From assembly GCF_014205215.1 (NCBI RefSeq), contig NZ_JACHNC010000001.1, forward strand, positions 5,638,501-5,702,500: a stretch of 64,000 nucleotides of DNA, in the 5' to 3' direction. The first letter of the stretch is position 1. Every line of letters begins with the position of its first letter. This DNA is from Actinoplanes lobatus (lineage in GTDB: Bacteria > Actinomycetota > Actinomycetes > Mycobacteriales > Micromonosporaceae). Below the pieces are notes generated by a model. That model made no database searches and was not told the origin of the DNA. It saw only the letters and a list, made by a program, of their open reading frames with translations. Made by a program: the position numbers and the translations under genes. Shown here piece by piece: positions 8,510 through 18,189 of the stretch.

Positions 8510-9463
8510 GAGATCGCCGAGGCGCCGCGCGGCCTCGGTGAGCCGGGCACGTAGGGCCGGCGGCTCCAGCACCTCGGCCTCCGGGCCGAACCGCAGCAGG
8601 TACGTGTAGGCGACGTCGATCGACTCCACCGGCAGCCGGGTCCGCACCCATCCGTCCGGATCCGGCTCCCCGGCCGCGTCGAGGGCCTCCCGCGCGGCGG
8701 GCGGCTCGACCACGTACCGCAGGATCCGCCGCCCGTGCGGGCTGAGCCGGATCGTGATCGTCTCCCGCAGCATCCGCCGCACGAACTCAGCCGCCCGTTC
8801 GGCCCAGAACGACGGCAGATCAAACCCCGTTTCGCGTACGAACGAGGCACCGTCCTCCTCCACCCCGGCGATCCGGTCCACCCGGTAGGACCGCAGATCG
8901 CCCCCGACCCTGCCGACCAGATACCAGACCCCGTTCTTCAGCACGAGCCCGTACGGCGCGACCGTCCGGGTGACCTCCCCGTCCCGCCGGTAGCGCATGG
9001 TCAGCACCCGGTCCTGCCATACGGCCCGGGCCAGCGCGGCGAGATGCTCCGGCGGTTCGGTGTCGTCGAACCATCCCGGCGCGTCGAGGTGGAACCGTTG
9101 CCCGGCCCGTTCCGAGGCCTCCCGCAGCCCGGCCGGAAGCGCGGCCAGCATCTTGCGGCGCACCGACCGCACCGGCTCGCCGAGTCCCATGTCCCGGGCC
9201 GGTCCGGGCAGCCCGGCCAGGAACAGCGCCTCCGCCTCGTCCCGGTTCAGCCCGGTGAGCCGGGTCCGGTAGCCGCCGACCAGCCGGTACCCACCGGATC
9301 GCCCCTGCTCGGCGTAGACCGGCACCCCGGCCGCCGACAGCGCCAGCACGTCCCGGTAGACGGTCCGCTCGGACACCTCCAACTCGGCCGCCAGTTCGGC
9401 GGCGGTCATCGTGCCCCGCGACTGGAGCAGCAGAACCAGGTTGATCAGGCGGGCGGCGCGCAT
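8501..9463 (-). CDS. YafY-type transcriptional regulator (HTH plus WYL domain)
   Basis: 320 residues. The N-terminus has a DeoR-type winged helix (LINLVLLLQSRG, then AAELAAELEVSERTVYRDV, residues about 5-40), and the middle has a WYL ligand-sensing domain. The sequence V-APYGLVLKNGVWYLVGR is diagnostic of WYL. Such regulators sense small ligands or nucleic acids and often control adjacent genes. The longer frame to 9565 adds non-conserved residues, so the ATG at 9463 is preferred. It is divergent from the flavin-reductase-like gene. Confidence 0.88.
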   Translation of the reverse strand: MRAARLINLVLLLQSRGTMTAAELAAELEVSERTVYRDVLALSAAGVPVYAEQGRSGGYRLVGGYRTRLTGLNRDEAEALFLAGLPGPARDMGLGEPVRSVRRKMLAALPAGLREASERAGQRFHLDAPGWFDDTEPPEHLAALARAVWQDRVLTMRYRRDGEVTRTVAPYGLVLKNGVWYLVGRVGGDLRSYRVDRIAGVEEDGASFVRETGFDLPSFWAERAAEFVRRMLRETITIRLSPHGRRILRYVVEPPAAREALDAAGEPDPDGWVRTRLPVESIDVAYTYLLRFGPEAEVLEPPALRARLTEAARRLGDLYR

Positions 9464-9542
9464 ACCGGAGATTCTCGGCCATCGGAACGCCAGGTCCGAT
9501 CCCCGCCAGCGTCCCCGCCCACCGGCGGACAGGGTGGAGCGC

Positions 9543-10178
9543 ATGCATGTGGTTCCGGGACTCAAGGTCCTCTACTTCGGCACACCGGTCGTACTGATCA
9601 GCTCGCGCAACCCGGACGGCTCGGCGAACCTGGCCCCGATGTCGTCCGCCTGGTGGCTGGGCCAGACCGCCGTGCTCGGCCTCGGCAACACCGCCCGGAC
9701 CACCGAAAACCTTCGACGGTACGGCGAATGCGTACTGAACCTCGTACCGTCCGGCCTGGTCGCCGAGGTGGACCGGATCGCCCTCACCACCGGCGTCCCG
9801 CAGGTGCCGCCCCGCAAGCTGACCCAGGGATACCGGCATGTGGCCGACAAGTTCGCCGAGGCCGGCCTGACCTCGCAACCGTCCGACCTGGTCGGGCCGC
9901 CGAGGGTGACGGAGTGCCCGATCCAGCTGGAGTGCCGGGTGACGGCCACCCACCCGATCGGCGCACCGGATCCGTGGGGGACCGCCTTCCACGTGGACGT
10001 CCTGCGCACCCACGTCGAGCAGGACCTGCTGATCCCCGGCACCGCCCACGTCGACCCGCACCGCTGGGATCCACTGATCATGAAGTTCTGCGACTTCTTC
10101 GGCGGCGGCGAGAACGTCCACCCCTCCCGGCTGGCCGCCGGCTGGAAGATGCCGGTAGCCGATATCGCCCGAAGCTAG
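9543..10178 (+). CDS. Flavin reductase-like (FMN-binding split barrel) protein
   Basis: 211 residues with the split-barrel pattern PVVLISSRNPDGSANLAPMS near the N-terminus, followed by GLGNTARTTENLRRYGECVLNL, which matches flavin reductase-like proteins that bind FMN near these strands. ATG 9543 has GGTGGAG upstream. It probably binds FMN and reduces flavin or a small substrate; the exact reaction is unknown. The divergent WYL regulator may control it. A long gene-free repeat region follows. Confidence 0.8.
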   Translation: MHVVPGLKVLYFGTPVVLISSRNPDGSANLAPMSSAWWLGQTAVLGLGNTARTTENLRRYGECVLNLVPSGLVAEVDRIALTTGVPQVPPRKLTQGYRHVADKFAEAGLTSQPSDLVGPPRVTECPIQLECRVTATHPIGAPDPWGTAFHVDVLRTHVEQDLLIPGTAHVDPHRWDPLIMKFCDFFGGGENVHPSRLAAGWKMPVADIARS

Positions 10179-10373
10179 AGCCCTTTCGGGGTCCCTTTTT
10201 TGGGGGTACGGGTGTCCTCGTCCCCCCTTTTCAGGGTCGTCCCGTCCGGTCGGCGCGCGCTTGCTGCCTGCTCCGGCCTGTGCCGCGCCCGCCGGGCGTA
10301 GATCGGTGCCCGGGCGGGCCGGCCTATTCGCTGCCACCCCGTCTGCCGCCGGTCAGGGCCGTCCCTGCTTCGG

Positions 10374-10740
10374 TCACGCTGGGTGGGTGGTCGCGGTGTT
10401 GTCGGCCGGGCCTCTGGGTTGCCCTCTGCCGTAGTGCCGGTCGCCCGGTGCGGTGGTCCCGCTCTTGCTTCCCAGGCACGAGGGCTGCCTGCTCTCGGCC
10501 GTTGCGCCGGTCGCGCCGGGTGGGTGGTCGCGGTCTTGCTTCCCAGGCACGGGGCTGCCCGCTCTCGGCCGTTGCGCCGGTCGCCCGCGGTGGGTGGTCG
10601 CGGTCTTGCTTCCCAGGCACGGGGCTGCCCGCTCTCGGCCGTTGCGCCGGTCGCGCTGGGTGGGTGGTTGCGGTTTTGCTTCCCAAGCACGGGGCTGCCC
10701 GCTCCCGGCCGTCACGCCGTTCCCTCTGGGCGGGTGGTCG
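10374..10740 (+). repeat. Tandem array of about 70-bp units
   Basis: Five units, starting near 10374, 10451, 10528, 10599 and 10669, share TTGCTTCCCAGGCACGGGGC, CTGCCCGCTCTCGGCCGTTG and a GGGTGGGTGGT end. The two central units are nearly identical and the outer ones are diverged. Inverted copies of the same unit occur at about 46300-46470 and, degenerate, at 11513-11650. Confidence 0.85.
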
Positions 10741-11103
10741 CGCTTTCACGAGGGTGGGCGCGCACGGTGGTGGCGGTGTCGTGGTCGCCTGCGTGGCCTA
10801 TCGCGGCGATGGCCGCTCACGTGGCGGTTTTCGTGTGCGTTCACCGCCGAAAGCCCGCCCGGCCGGCACTCCGTGTGAGAGGGGAACCCGGTTCACCGGC
10901 TCTTGTGGAAGACAGAGGTAGCCAGGGAGTCTCTTTCTCGGGTGTCGGCGGGGTGGATGTCAAGTCGCCTGTTTGCGTGTTTCCCGTCTTCGCCGCGAGG
11001 TTAGGCCGGTCACCGTCGGCCGCGCAAGTCATCCGCAGGCATCGATGTGAATCTTGGGTGATCGTCACCGTACGCGTGATCTTGCGCCATTGTGGCCATC
11101 CGG

Positions 11104-11369
11104 GAGTCTCCTTCTTGGGCGTTCGCGGTTCTCCGTCAAGCGCCCGGTCGGGCGAACCACCAAATGGGGGCGCCGTCCGCCGTGCTAGGCGGAAATGGGG
11201 CTTTCGCCGGAAACAGGTGCCCGTTTCGCCCGCTTTGCACGCCGCTGTTGTGCGATCTTGAACGATTTACCACCGCCTCGGGTGGTAAATCGTTCAAGAT
11301 CGCTCCGAGTGACGCGTCCTGCTGTCGAGGGATTGCGGATTCGGCCGTGGGCGACCAAGAAGACGACTC
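11104..11369 (-). mobile_element. 266-bp MITE-like element, copy A
   Basis: Non-coding element bounded by inverted ends (GAGTC at 11104 and GACTC at 11369, the ends matching over CTTCTTGG) and flanked by CCGG on both sides (11100-11103 and 11370-11373), a 4-bp target duplication. The centre is a perfect hairpin, 22-bp arms at 11253-11274 and 11281-11302 with a 6-nt loop. It is inverted relative to copies B and C, which have exactly the same length. It encodes no protein. Confidence 0.85.
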
Positions 11370-11652
11370 CCGGATGTATCCGATAGCCCAAGGTCTTCCA
11401 GCGGAAATAGATCATGGGCAATGATTGACCGCCGGACGGCAACCAGGAATCAAGATCGGCCCAACGGCCACCATCACCCAAGATCACGGTCACGGTGAGT
11501 GGCTTTCAGCGGGTTTCCCGTGGCGCGACCGGCACTGAGCGCCACCACCCACCCGGCGCGAGCGGCGGGACGGCCGGGAGCAGCGCCCAGGATGCCTGGC
11601 GAGCACGACCGCAACCACCCACTCGGAGTGAGCGGCGGCACATGCGGGGGTG

Positions 11653-11728
11653 TCCCACCGATCTCCGCCCGGCGGGGGCGGCACAGGCTGGAGCGGGCAG
11701 CGAGAGGGGCCGGGCGGACGGGACGGCG
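11653..11728 (-). repeat. GC-rich dispersed block, inverted copy
   Basis: This block (containing GCCCGGCGGGGGCGGCACAG and GGGCAGCGAGAGGGGCCGGG) is an inverted copy of 10239-10306 and matches 46486-46568. Together with the tandem units it forms inverted flanks around repeat mosaic A. Confidence 0.65.
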
Positions 11729-11832
11729 CTGACAAAGGCGGGACGACGACGCGCGTACAAGAGGAAAGAGCTGGAAGCGAAACGCGGACCTCGACCACAA
11801 AGGCGCCCGGCGCCGGGCCCTATGGTGATCGA

Positions 11833-12267
11833 ATGGCATCAGTGAGGCAGTTCCAGGTCACTTTCGACTGTGCGGATCCCGAGCGGGTCGCCCGTTTCTG
11901 GTGCGAGGTGCTCGGTTATGAGCCACCATCACCACCCGGCGGTTTCGGCACCTGGGACGCCTACTGGCAGTCGCGCCCGGAGGAGAAGCGCGGCGCCTGG
12001 TTCGCGTGCAGCGACCCGAACGGGGTGGGCCCGCGCCTGTATTTCCAGCGCGTCCCGGAGGGGAAGGCTGTCAAGAACCGGGTGCACCTGGATGTGCGGG
12101 CCGGCACCGGACTGGTGGGCGACGAGCGCCTGGCCACCCTGGAGGCCGAGCGCGACCGGCTGGTCGCGCTCGGCGCCACGTACGACTACACCCTGTACGC
12201 CGACGGCGAGAACGAGTCGTGCATCGCCATGCGGGACGTCGAGGGCAACGAGTTCTGTCTGGACTAA
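11833..12267 (+). CDS. VOC (glyoxalase/bleomycin-resistance fold) family protein
   Basis: 144 residues. The pattern QVTFDCADPERVARFWCEVLGYE at the N-terminus, a central RLYFQRVPEGK-KNRVHLDV metal-site strand and the C-terminal [12 protein letters not shown] are typical of small actinobacterial vicinal-oxygen-chelate proteins. The His in RVHLDV and the Glu in NEFCLD are likely metal ligands. The substrate is unknown. ATG 11833 begins right at the conserved fold. It converges on the carboxylase gene with a 4-base overlap of stop codons. Confidence 0.85.
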   Translation: MASVRQFQVTFDCADPERVARFWCEVLGYEPPSPPGGFGTWDAYWQSRPEEKRGAWFACSDPNGVGPRLYFQRVPEGKAVKNRVHLDVRAGTGLVGDERLATLEAERDRLVALGATYDYTLYADGENESCIAMRDVEGNEFCLD

Positions 12268-14237
12268 TCCGCCTCGATCACCAGGAGGACGGCGTCTTTG
12301 GCGACGGTCGCGCCGGCCCGGGCACGCAGTTCGGTGACCGTGCCGTCGACCGGGGCGGTGAGGGCGTGTTCCATCTTCATGGCCTCGACGACGGCGACGG
12401 TCTGCCCGGCGGTGACCCGGTCGCCCTCGCTGACGGCGACGACGGTGACGGTTCCGGGCATGGGTGACAGGATCGGGCCACCCGCTCCGGCGGTCCCGTC
12501 CGCCGAAGCGTCCAGCGCCTCGTGGTCGTGCAGCGCCCAGGCCTGCCCGTCACGTCCGATCCACAGCACCCCGGCCGCGTCCCGGGCGTACGCGTAGGTG
12601 CGGGTCACCCCGTCCTGCGTGTGCCGTCCGTCGGCCCGGGTGGCGATCGCTACCGGCGGCCCGCCGTCGATGCTGATCTCGGCGTCGGCGGCCCGTCCCC
12701 GGTACCGGATGGCGACCGGCTCGTGCCCGGCCGCGCTGATCCGCCGGGTGGTCCAGGCCCGGTCGCCGAGCCGCCACCCGCCGGGGATGTCGAACGGGTC
12801 GGCCAGGGCGGGTGTGGCCGGTTCCAGGTCGAGCAGGGCCAGTCCGACGGCGGCGCCGAGCACGTCGGACGGCAGGTCCTGGCCGGTGAGCGTGTCGAGC
12901 CGGCGGCCGACGAGCCCGGTGTCGAGGTTCCCGGCCCGCACGTCGGGGTCGGCGAGCAGCGCCCGCAGGAACCCGATGTTGGTGCCGAGCCCGAGCAGCA
13001 CCGTCCCGGCGAGGGCGGCGTCGAGCCGGTGCAGTGCCTCGGCGCGGTCCGCCCCGTACGAAATGATCTTGGAAAGCATCGGGTCGTAGTCGGAGCCGAC
13101 GACGCCGCCCTCGGTCACGCCGGAGTCGACCCGGACGCCGGTGGGTTCGCGCAGCGCCAGGATCCGCCCACCGGTCGGCAGGAATCCGGTGGCCGGGTCC
13201 TCGGCGTACACCCGAACCTCGATCGCATGCCCGCGCGGTCTCGGTGCGGCCGGCCACGGCGCCACCTCGCCCGCCGCGACGCGCAGTTGCGCCTCGACCA
13301 GGTCGACGCCGTACACCTCCTCGGTGACCGGATGTTCGACCTGGAGCCGGGTGTTCATCTCCATGAAGTACCAGTGGTCGGGCCGGTCACCGGCGACGAT
13401 GAACTCCACGGTGCCGGCGCCCACGTACCCGCAGGCACGGGCCGCGTCGCAGGCGGCCGCGCCCATGGCCTGCCGCTGCTCGTCGCTGAGCAGCGGCGAC
13501 GGCGCCTCCTCGACGATCTTCTGGTGGCGGCGTTGCAGTGAGCACTCGCGTTCGCCGAGGTGGGTGACGTTGCCGTGCCGGTCGGCGAGCACCTGGATCT
13601 CGATGTGCCGGGGCGTGGTGACGAGCCGTTCGACAAGCAGCGTGTCGTCGCCGAACGAGCCACGCGCCTCCCGCCGGGCACTCGCGATCGCGGCGGCCAG
13701 GTCCTCGGCCCGGTGCACCTCGCGCATGCCCTTGCCGCCGCCGCCGGCCGACGGTTTGAGCAGCACCGGATAGCCGATCCCGGTGACCGCCGCGGTCAGC
13801 TCCCCGTCGGACAGGCCGATGCCCTCGGATCCGGGGACGACCGGCACGCCGGCCTTCGCCACGGTCTGCTTGGCGCGAATCTTGTCGCCCATCGCGTCGA
13901 TCGCCATGGCCGGCGGTCCGATGAAGACCAGGCCGGCGGCCTCGCACGCGGCCGCGAAGGCGGTGTTCTCGGACAGGAAGCCATAGCCCGGGTGGACGGC
14001 CTCGGCGCCCGCGTTCCGGGCCGCCGCGACGATGGCCTCGATCGAGAGGTACGACGAAGCGGCCGCGGCCGGGCCGATGCGGACCGCGATGTCAGCGGCC
14101 GTGACGTGCGGCGCGCCGGAGTCGGCGTCGGAGTGGACGGCGACCGAGCGGATTCCGAGGCGCCGCAGCGTGCGGATGACGCGGACGGCGATCTCACCGC
14201 GGTTGGCGACGAGGACGGTGGAGAACATGGCGCTCAC
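12264..14237 (-). CDS. Acyl-CoA carboxylase biotin-carrying subunit (methylcrotonyl-CoA carboxylase alpha)
   Basis: 657 residues in the order biotin carboxylase ([16 protein letters not shown] at the start, ATP-grasp loop [26 protein letters not shown]), linker, and a C-terminal biotinyl domain with VEAMKMEH (biotin Lys about 621). It carboxylates its biotin and passes CO2 to the neighbouring carboxyltransferase. The start GTG 14237 overlaps the stop of that gene (GTGA), indicating coupling; ATG 14228 is an alternative. Being between a methylcrotonyl-type beta subunit and HMG-CoA lyase points to 3-methylcrotonyl-CoA rather than acetyl- or propionyl-CoA. Confidence 0.92.
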   Translation of the reverse strand: MSAMFSTVLVANRGEIAVRVIRTLRRLGIRSVAVHSDADSGAPHVTAADIAVRIGPAAAASSYLSIEAIVAAARNAGAEAVHPGYGFLSENTAFAAACEAAGLVFIGPPAMAIDAMGDKIRAKQTVAKAGVPVVPGSEGIGLSDGELTAAVTGIGYPVLLKPSAGGGGKGMREVHRAEDLAAAIASARREARGSFGDDTLLVERLVTTPRHIEIQVLADRHGNVTHLGERECSLQRRHQKIVEEAPSPLLSDEQRQAMGAAACDAARACGYVGAGTVEFIVAGDRPDHWYFMEMNTRLQVEHPVTEEVYGVDLVEAQLRVAAGEVAPWPAAPRPRGHAIEVRVYAEDPATGFLPTGGRILALREPTGVRVDSGVTEGGVVGSDYDPMLSKIISYGADRAEALHRLDAALAGTVLLGLGTNIGFLRALLADPDVRAGNLDTGLVGRRLDTLTGQDLPSDVLGAAVGLALLDLEPATPALADPFDIPGGWRLGDRAWTTRRISAAGHEPVAIRYRGRAADAEISIDGGPPVAIATRADGRHTQDGVTRTYAYARDAAGVLWIGRDGQAWALHDHEALDASADGTAGAGGPILSPMPGTVTVVAVSEGDRVTAGQTVAVVEAMKMEHALTAPVDGTVTELRARAGATVAKDAVLLVIEAD

Positions 14238-15805
14238 ATCCGGAAGACGCCGAACGCCGGTTCGGCGAGGGGCGCGTTGGCGGCGACGGACAGGGAGAGA
14301 CCGAGGACGGTACGGGTGTCGGCCGGGTCGATGACCCCGTCGTCCCAGAGCCGCGCGGTCGAGTAGTAGGGGTGGCCCTGTGACTCGTACTGGGCGCGGA
14401 TGGCGTCCGGGTCGTTGCCGGACCCGACCGTCCCCAGCACGAGGGCGGCCTGTTCACCGCCCATCACCGAGATCCGCGCGTTGGGCCACATGAACAGGAA
14501 CCGGGGCGAGTAGGCGCGGCCGCACATGGCGTAGTTCCCGGCCCCGAACGAGCCGCCGATCACCACGGTCAGCTTCGGGACCCGGGTGGTGGCGACCGCG
14601 GTGACCAGCTTCGCCCCGTGTTTGGCGATGCCGCCCGCCTCGTACTCGCGGCCCACCATGAACCCGGTGATGTTCTGGAGGAACACCAGCGGGATGCCGC
14701 GCTGGTCGCACAGTTCGATGAAGTGCGCGCCCTTCATGGCCGACTCGGAGAACAGCACCCCGTTGTTGGCGACGATCCCGACCGGGTGGCCGTGGATGTG
14801 CGCGAACCCGGTGACCAGCGTGGTCCCGTAGTCCGGTTTGAACTCGCCGAACCGGGAGCCGTCGACGATCCGGGCGATGACCTCCCGCACGTCGTAGGGG
14901 ATCCGCGGGTCGGTGGGCACCGCTCCGTACAGGTCGGCCGGGTCGACGGCCGGCTCCTCGACCGGTATCCGCTGCCACGGCGCGGGCGGCCGCGGGCCGA
15001 ACGTGGACACGATGGACCGGACGATCCGCAGCGCGTCGGCGTCGTCGTCGGCCAGGTGGTCGACCACCCCGGAGGTACGGGCGTGCACGTCACCGCCACC
15101 CAGCTCCTCGGCCGTGACGATCTCGCCGGTGGCCGCCTTCACCAGCGGCGGCCCGCCCAGGAAGATGGTGCCCTGGTCGCGGACGATGACCGCCTCGTCG
15201 GACATGGCCGGCACGTACGCCCCACCGGCCGTGCACGAGCCCAGCACCGCCGCGATCTGCGGGATCCGCCGCGCCGACAGCTGCGCCTGGTTGTAGAAGA
15301 TCCGCCCGAAGTGGTCGCGGTCCGGGAACACCTCGTCCTGCTTGGGCAGGAACGCGCCGCCGGAGTCGACCAGGTAGATGCAGGGCAGCCGGTTGTGCAG
15401 CGCCACCTCCTGGGCGCGCAGGTGCTTCTTCACGGTCATCGGGTAGTAGGTGCCGCCCTTGACCGTGGCGTCGTTGGCCACGATCACGCACTCGCGCCCG
15501 GCGACCCGGCCGATCCCGGTGACCATCCCGGCGGCCGGCGCCTGCCCGTCGTAGAGGCCGTGCGCGGCGAGCGGGGAGAGCTCCAGGAACGGCGACGACG
15601 GGTCGACGAGGGTGTCGACACGGTCGCGGGGCAGCAGTTTGCCGCGTTCCACGTGCCGGGCGCGGGACTTCTCCGGTCCGCCGAGCCGGGCCGTCGCGAG
15701 TTCCGCGTTCAGGTCGGCGACCAGCGCGCGGTGCGCCTCGGCGTTGCGGGTGAACTGGTCACCGCCCGGGTCCACGCGTGTGCCCAGGACCGGATGTGCG
15801 GTCAT
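14234..15805 (-). CDS. Methylcrotonyl-CoA carboxylase beta (carboxyltransferase) subunit
   Basis: 523 residues, the usual size of MCC beta. It has the carboxyltransferase landmarks [41 protein letters not shown] and [19 protein letters not shown]. The [11 protein letters not shown] and [11 protein letters not shown] segments are characteristic of the methylcrotonyl branch. It transfers CO2 from biotin to 3-methylcrotonyl-CoA, giving 3-methylglutaconyl-CoA in leucine catabolism. ATG 15805 overlaps the HMG-CoA lyase stop (ATGA), so the three genes form a tight operon. Confidence 0.93.
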   Translation of the reverse strand: MTAHPVLGTRVDPGGDQFTRNAEAHRALVADLNAELATARLGGPEKSRARHVERGKLLPRDRVDTLVDPSSPFLELSPLAAHGLYDGQAPAAGMVTGIGRVAGRECVIVANDATVKGGTYYPMTVKKHLRAQEVALHNRLPCIYLVDSGGAFLPKQDEVFPDRDHFGRIFYNQAQLSARRIPQIAAVLGSCTAGGAYVPAMSDEAVIVRDQGTIFLGGPPLVKAATGEIVTAEELGGGDVHARTSGVVDHLADDDADALRIVRSIVSTFGPRPPAPWQRIPVEEPAVDPADLYGAVPTDPRIPYDVREVIARIVDGSRFGEFKPDYGTTLVTGFAHIHGHPVGIVANNGVLFSESAMKGAHFIELCDQRGIPLVFLQNITGFMVGREYEAGGIAKHGAKLVTAVATTRVPKLTVVIGGSFGAGNYAMCGRAYSPRFLFMWPNARISVMGGEQAALVLGTVGSGNDPDAIRAQYESQGHPYYSTARLWDDGVIDPADTRTVLGLSLSVAANAPLAEPAFGVFRM

Positions 15806-16737
15806 CGGTTCTCCTCAGCAAGTGCGGTCACGGTTCGTGATGAGCTGGGGCGGCCCAGGAGCTCCGCCATCCAGACGCTCGTGTCGATCAGTTTGCGCAG
15901 GTCGACGCCGGTTTCGATGCCGAGCCCGGCGAGTTGCCAGAGCAGGTCCTCGGTGGCCAGGTTGCCGGTGGCGCTCTTCGCGTACGGGCAGCCGCCGAGC
16001 CCGCCCGCCGACGCGTCCACGATCGTGACCCCGTGCTGGAGGGCGGTCAGGGTGTTGGCGAGCGCCTGCCCGTACGTGTCGTGGAAGTGCACCGCGACGG
16101 TCTCGATGCCGATGCCGGCGGCGGTCAGCGCGCCGAGCAGCGCGGCGACCCGGCCGGGAGTGGCCACGCCGATGGTGTCGCCCAGGCTGAGCTCGGTGCA
16201 CCCCATCGCCATCAGGCGTTTCGCCACGTCGACCACCCGCTGCGCGGGCACCTCACCCTCCCAGGGATCACCGAAACACATCGAGAGGTACGCGCGGACG
16301 CGCACTTCCTCACGACGGGCACGCTCTACGACCGGCGCGAACATGGTCAGCGACTCGTCGACGGTGCGGTTCAGGTTGCGCCGGGCGAACGTCTCGGTGG
16401 CACTGGCGAACACCGCGATGTCGCGGACCCCGAGGGCGAGCGCCCGGTCCAGGCCGCGCTCGTTGGGCACCAGCACCGGGTAGCGGACGCCGTCGGCGAA
16501 CGTCAGCCGGCCGAGCAGTTCCTCGGCGTCGGCCAGCTGGGGAACCCATCGCGGGTGGACGAAGCTGGTCGTCTCGACCACGGTGTGACCGGCGTCGACG
16601 AGCCGTTCGATGAACTCGGCCTTGACCTCGACCGGCAGCGGACGGGCCTCGTTCTGCAGTCCGTCGCGGGGCCCGACCTCGCAGATCGTGACGCGGGCCG
16701 GCAGCCCGGACAACGGTGTGACGCCGTAAGCGGTCAC
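15802..16737 (-). CDS. mvaB: Hydroxymethylglutaryl-CoA lyase
   Basis: 311 residues, with the HMGL-like opening [11 protein letters not shown] and the diagnostic signature [20 protein letters not shown] (catalytic Cys). It cleaves HMG-CoA to acetoacetate and acetyl-CoA, the last step of leucine degradation. The start is GTG 16737, preceded by AGGAGG at 7-nt spacing, first gene of the operon. The enzyme that hydrates methylglutaconyl-CoA and the isovaleryl-CoA dehydrogenase are not nearby. Regulation is probably by the divergent TetR protein through the operator at 16775-16792. Confidence 0.95.
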   Translation of the reverse strand: MTAYGVTPLSGLPARVTICEVGPRDGLQNEARPLPVEVKAEFIERLVDAGHTVVETTSFVHPRWVPQLADAEELLGRLTFADGVRYPVLVPNERGLDRALALGVRDIAVFASATETFARRNLNRTVDESLTMFAPVVERARREEVRVRAYLSMCFGDPWEGEVPAQRVVDVAKRLMAMGCTELSLGDTIGVATPGRVAALLGALTAAGIGIETVAVHFHDTYGQALANTLTALQHGVTIVDASAGGLGGCPYAKSATGNLATEDLLWQLAGLGIETGVDLRKLIDTSVWMAELLGRPSSSRTVTALAEENR

Positions 16738-16774
16738 GGCGATACCTCCTGGGGTTGCTCGTTCGGACCTTAAC

Positions 16775-16792
16775 TGACCGCACGTACGGTCA
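16775..16792. promoter_or_regulatory. 18-bp operator between leucine-catabolism operon and TetR gene
   Basis: TGACCGCACGTACGGTCA is an inverted repeat with only one non-complementary pair, located 38 bp upstream of the lyase start and 46 bp upstream of the divergent TetR start. On the minus strand TTGACC overlaps it and TAAGGT follows, compatible with promoter elements. This is a good candidate for autoregulation plus control of the operon. Confidence 0.75.
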
Positions 16793-16837
16793 ACAAGCGT
16801 CTAGCGGCCGCCGGAGGGATCTTCGTATAGTGGGCGG

Positions 16838-17518
16838 GTGACCGTCCGGCCCGCACGTGCCAGCTCCCGTGACGCCATCCTGCGGGTGTTCGCCGAGCAC
16901 GTGGCACGGCGTGGATACGCCGACACCAGCCTCGGGGACATCGCCGCCGAGCTGGGTCTGAGCAAGGGCACCATCGTTCATCACTTCCGCAGCAAAGAGG
17001 CGCTGCTCGGAGAGCTGCACGAGGCGTATTTCGGCCGGCGGTTCGCCGAGGCGGAGTTCATTCTCGCCGAGCTGGACGACCCGGTGGGCCGGCTCGTGGC
17101 GATGATCTACGCGTTGCTGGCGGCGCACCGCGACGACCGGGCGGCGAGCCTGGCCTGCCTGCGGGAGCTGATCCGCTACTTCGAGGGCGAGCTCAACGAC
17201 TTCGTGCGCCAGCAGCGGGTCGGCTACACCCAGATCGTGGTGGACATCCTGGCCGACGGGGCCCGGCGGGGGGTGCTGCACACCAGCGACCCCCGGATGA
17301 CGGCGTTCCACATCTTCGGCATGTGCAACTACGCGTGGACGTGGTATCAGCCGGACGGCACCCAGTCGGTGGAGGAGATCGCGAGCCGGTTCGCCCGGGA
17401 GATCCTCGGCGGGCTGGCCGGCTCCACGGAGCAGGGCGCCGCGCTGGACGACCGGATCGCACACGCGATCGCGACCGTCCAGCGGGCGCCCGGGCGGCTG
17501 CCGGCGGCCGTCAGTTGA
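16838..17518 (+). CDS. TetR-family regulator of the leucine-catabolism operon (inferred)
   Basis: 226 residues with an N-terminal HTH (RDAILRVFAEHVARRGYADT, then IAAELGLSKGTIVHHFRSKE, residues about 10-58) and a helical C-terminal domain with ligand pocket character. GTG 16838 is the start nearest to the HTH. It is divergent from HMG-CoA lyase with a palindromic operator between them, so control by an acyl-CoA or pathway intermediate is likely (known for TetR regulators of acyl-CoA catabolism). Its 3' end overlaps the next, convergent gene by 8 bp. Confidence 0.87.
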   Translation: MTVRPARASSRDAILRVFAEHVARRGYADTSLGDIAAELGLSKGTIVHHFRSKEALLGELHEAYFGRRFAEAEFILAELDDPVGRLVAMIYALLAAHRDDRAASLACLRELIRYFEGELNDFVRQQRVGYTQIVVDILADGARRGVLHTSDPRMTAFHIFGMCNYAWTWYQPDGTQSVEEIASRFAREILGGLAGSTEQGAALDDRIAHAIATVQRAPGRLPAAVS

Positions 17519-18170
17519 CGAAGACCGGCGATCCTGCCGAGTCGACGACCGGGGTGTACTTCGCGGTGAAGTAGCCGTTCGCCACGCAGGCGGCCGGTCC
17601 GGTGGACTTGTTGAACTGCTGGTCGGTGAAGGTGATCGAGTTGTCGGCGTTGTCCGCCGTACCGGTGATGCTGTTGTTGTTGGCCGTGAAGACGCAGGTC
17701 ACCGTGCCGAGCAGGGTGCGCAGCACGAGGGTGGCGGAGATCGGCGCGGTGTCGGTGCCGCTGACCGTGACCGTGCCGTCGCTGGCGACCGTGGTGGCGT
17801 AGGGCTGGTTGTTGATCGCCACGCTGTTGACACCGAGGACCCCGATCACCCCGGTGACGGTGCAGTTGGCGAGTCCGAGGGTGGCGCCGAGCGCGGCCGC
17901 CCCGGGCGCGGCGGGGTTGTCGTTGACCACCGCGCTGAGGCTGGAGGTGTTGCACTTCATGCCGTTCGCGCCGGCCGCGGCGGTGGCGAAGACCGCCTGG
18001 GTGCCGGTGGCGAGGCCGGACGCGATGGTGTCACCGACGGCGACCGCGGTGCCGGCCGGGGCGCCGGCGGTGAGCACGGCGTCGTCGTCGGCCAGCGCCG
18101 GTGCGGCGGTGGCCAGTAGCGGGACGAGTACGCCGGTCAGTGCGGCGACGATGATGCGCTTGCTGTGCAT
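17511..18170 (-). CDS. Secreted protein of unknown function
   Basis: 219 residues. A signal peptide is evident (Lys/Arg start, hydrophobic core, cleavage after APALA at about 27). The mature part is rich in Ala, Thr, Gly and Asn, looks beta-rich and has four Cys (in GMKCN, LANCT, TVTCV and AACVAN) that could form two disulphides. I do not recognise the family. It follows the next secreted gene in the same direction with a 19-bp gap, so the two probably form an operon. Confidence 0.75.
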   Translation of the reverse strand: MHSKRIIVAALTGVLVPLLATAAPALADDDAVLTAGAPAGTAVAVGDTIASGLATGTQAVFATAAAGANGMKCNTSSLSAVVNDNPAAPGAAALGATLGLANCTVTGVIGVLGVNSVAINNQPYATTVASDGTVTVSGTDTAPISATLVLRTLLGTVTCVFTANNNSITGTADNADNSITFTDQQFNKSTGPAACVANGYFTAKYTPVVDSAGSPVFVN

Positions 18171-18189
18171 GGGGGTGCACCCTTCTCTA

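Larger units (their letters stand above)
10179..11832. other. Gene-free repeat mosaic A
   Basis: No convincing gene in 1.65 kb: the open frames here follow the repeat period or lie in several frames at once. The region holds, in order, a GC-rich block at 10239-10306, a roughly 70-bp tandem array (10374-10740), a block at 10760-10920, a hairpin element of 266 bp (11104-11369) inside another repeated sequence (about 11040-11490), a degenerate inverted array (11513-11650) and an inverted copy of the first block (11653-11728). Much of it recurs, inverted, at 45.6-46.6 kb. Confidence 0.7.

Noticed and set aside
10175..11261. Several overlapping frames of 100-290 codons in repeat mosaic A
   Set aside because: They occur in several frames and on both strands at once, and their products repeat with the 70-bp unit; no start signals or domains are seen.
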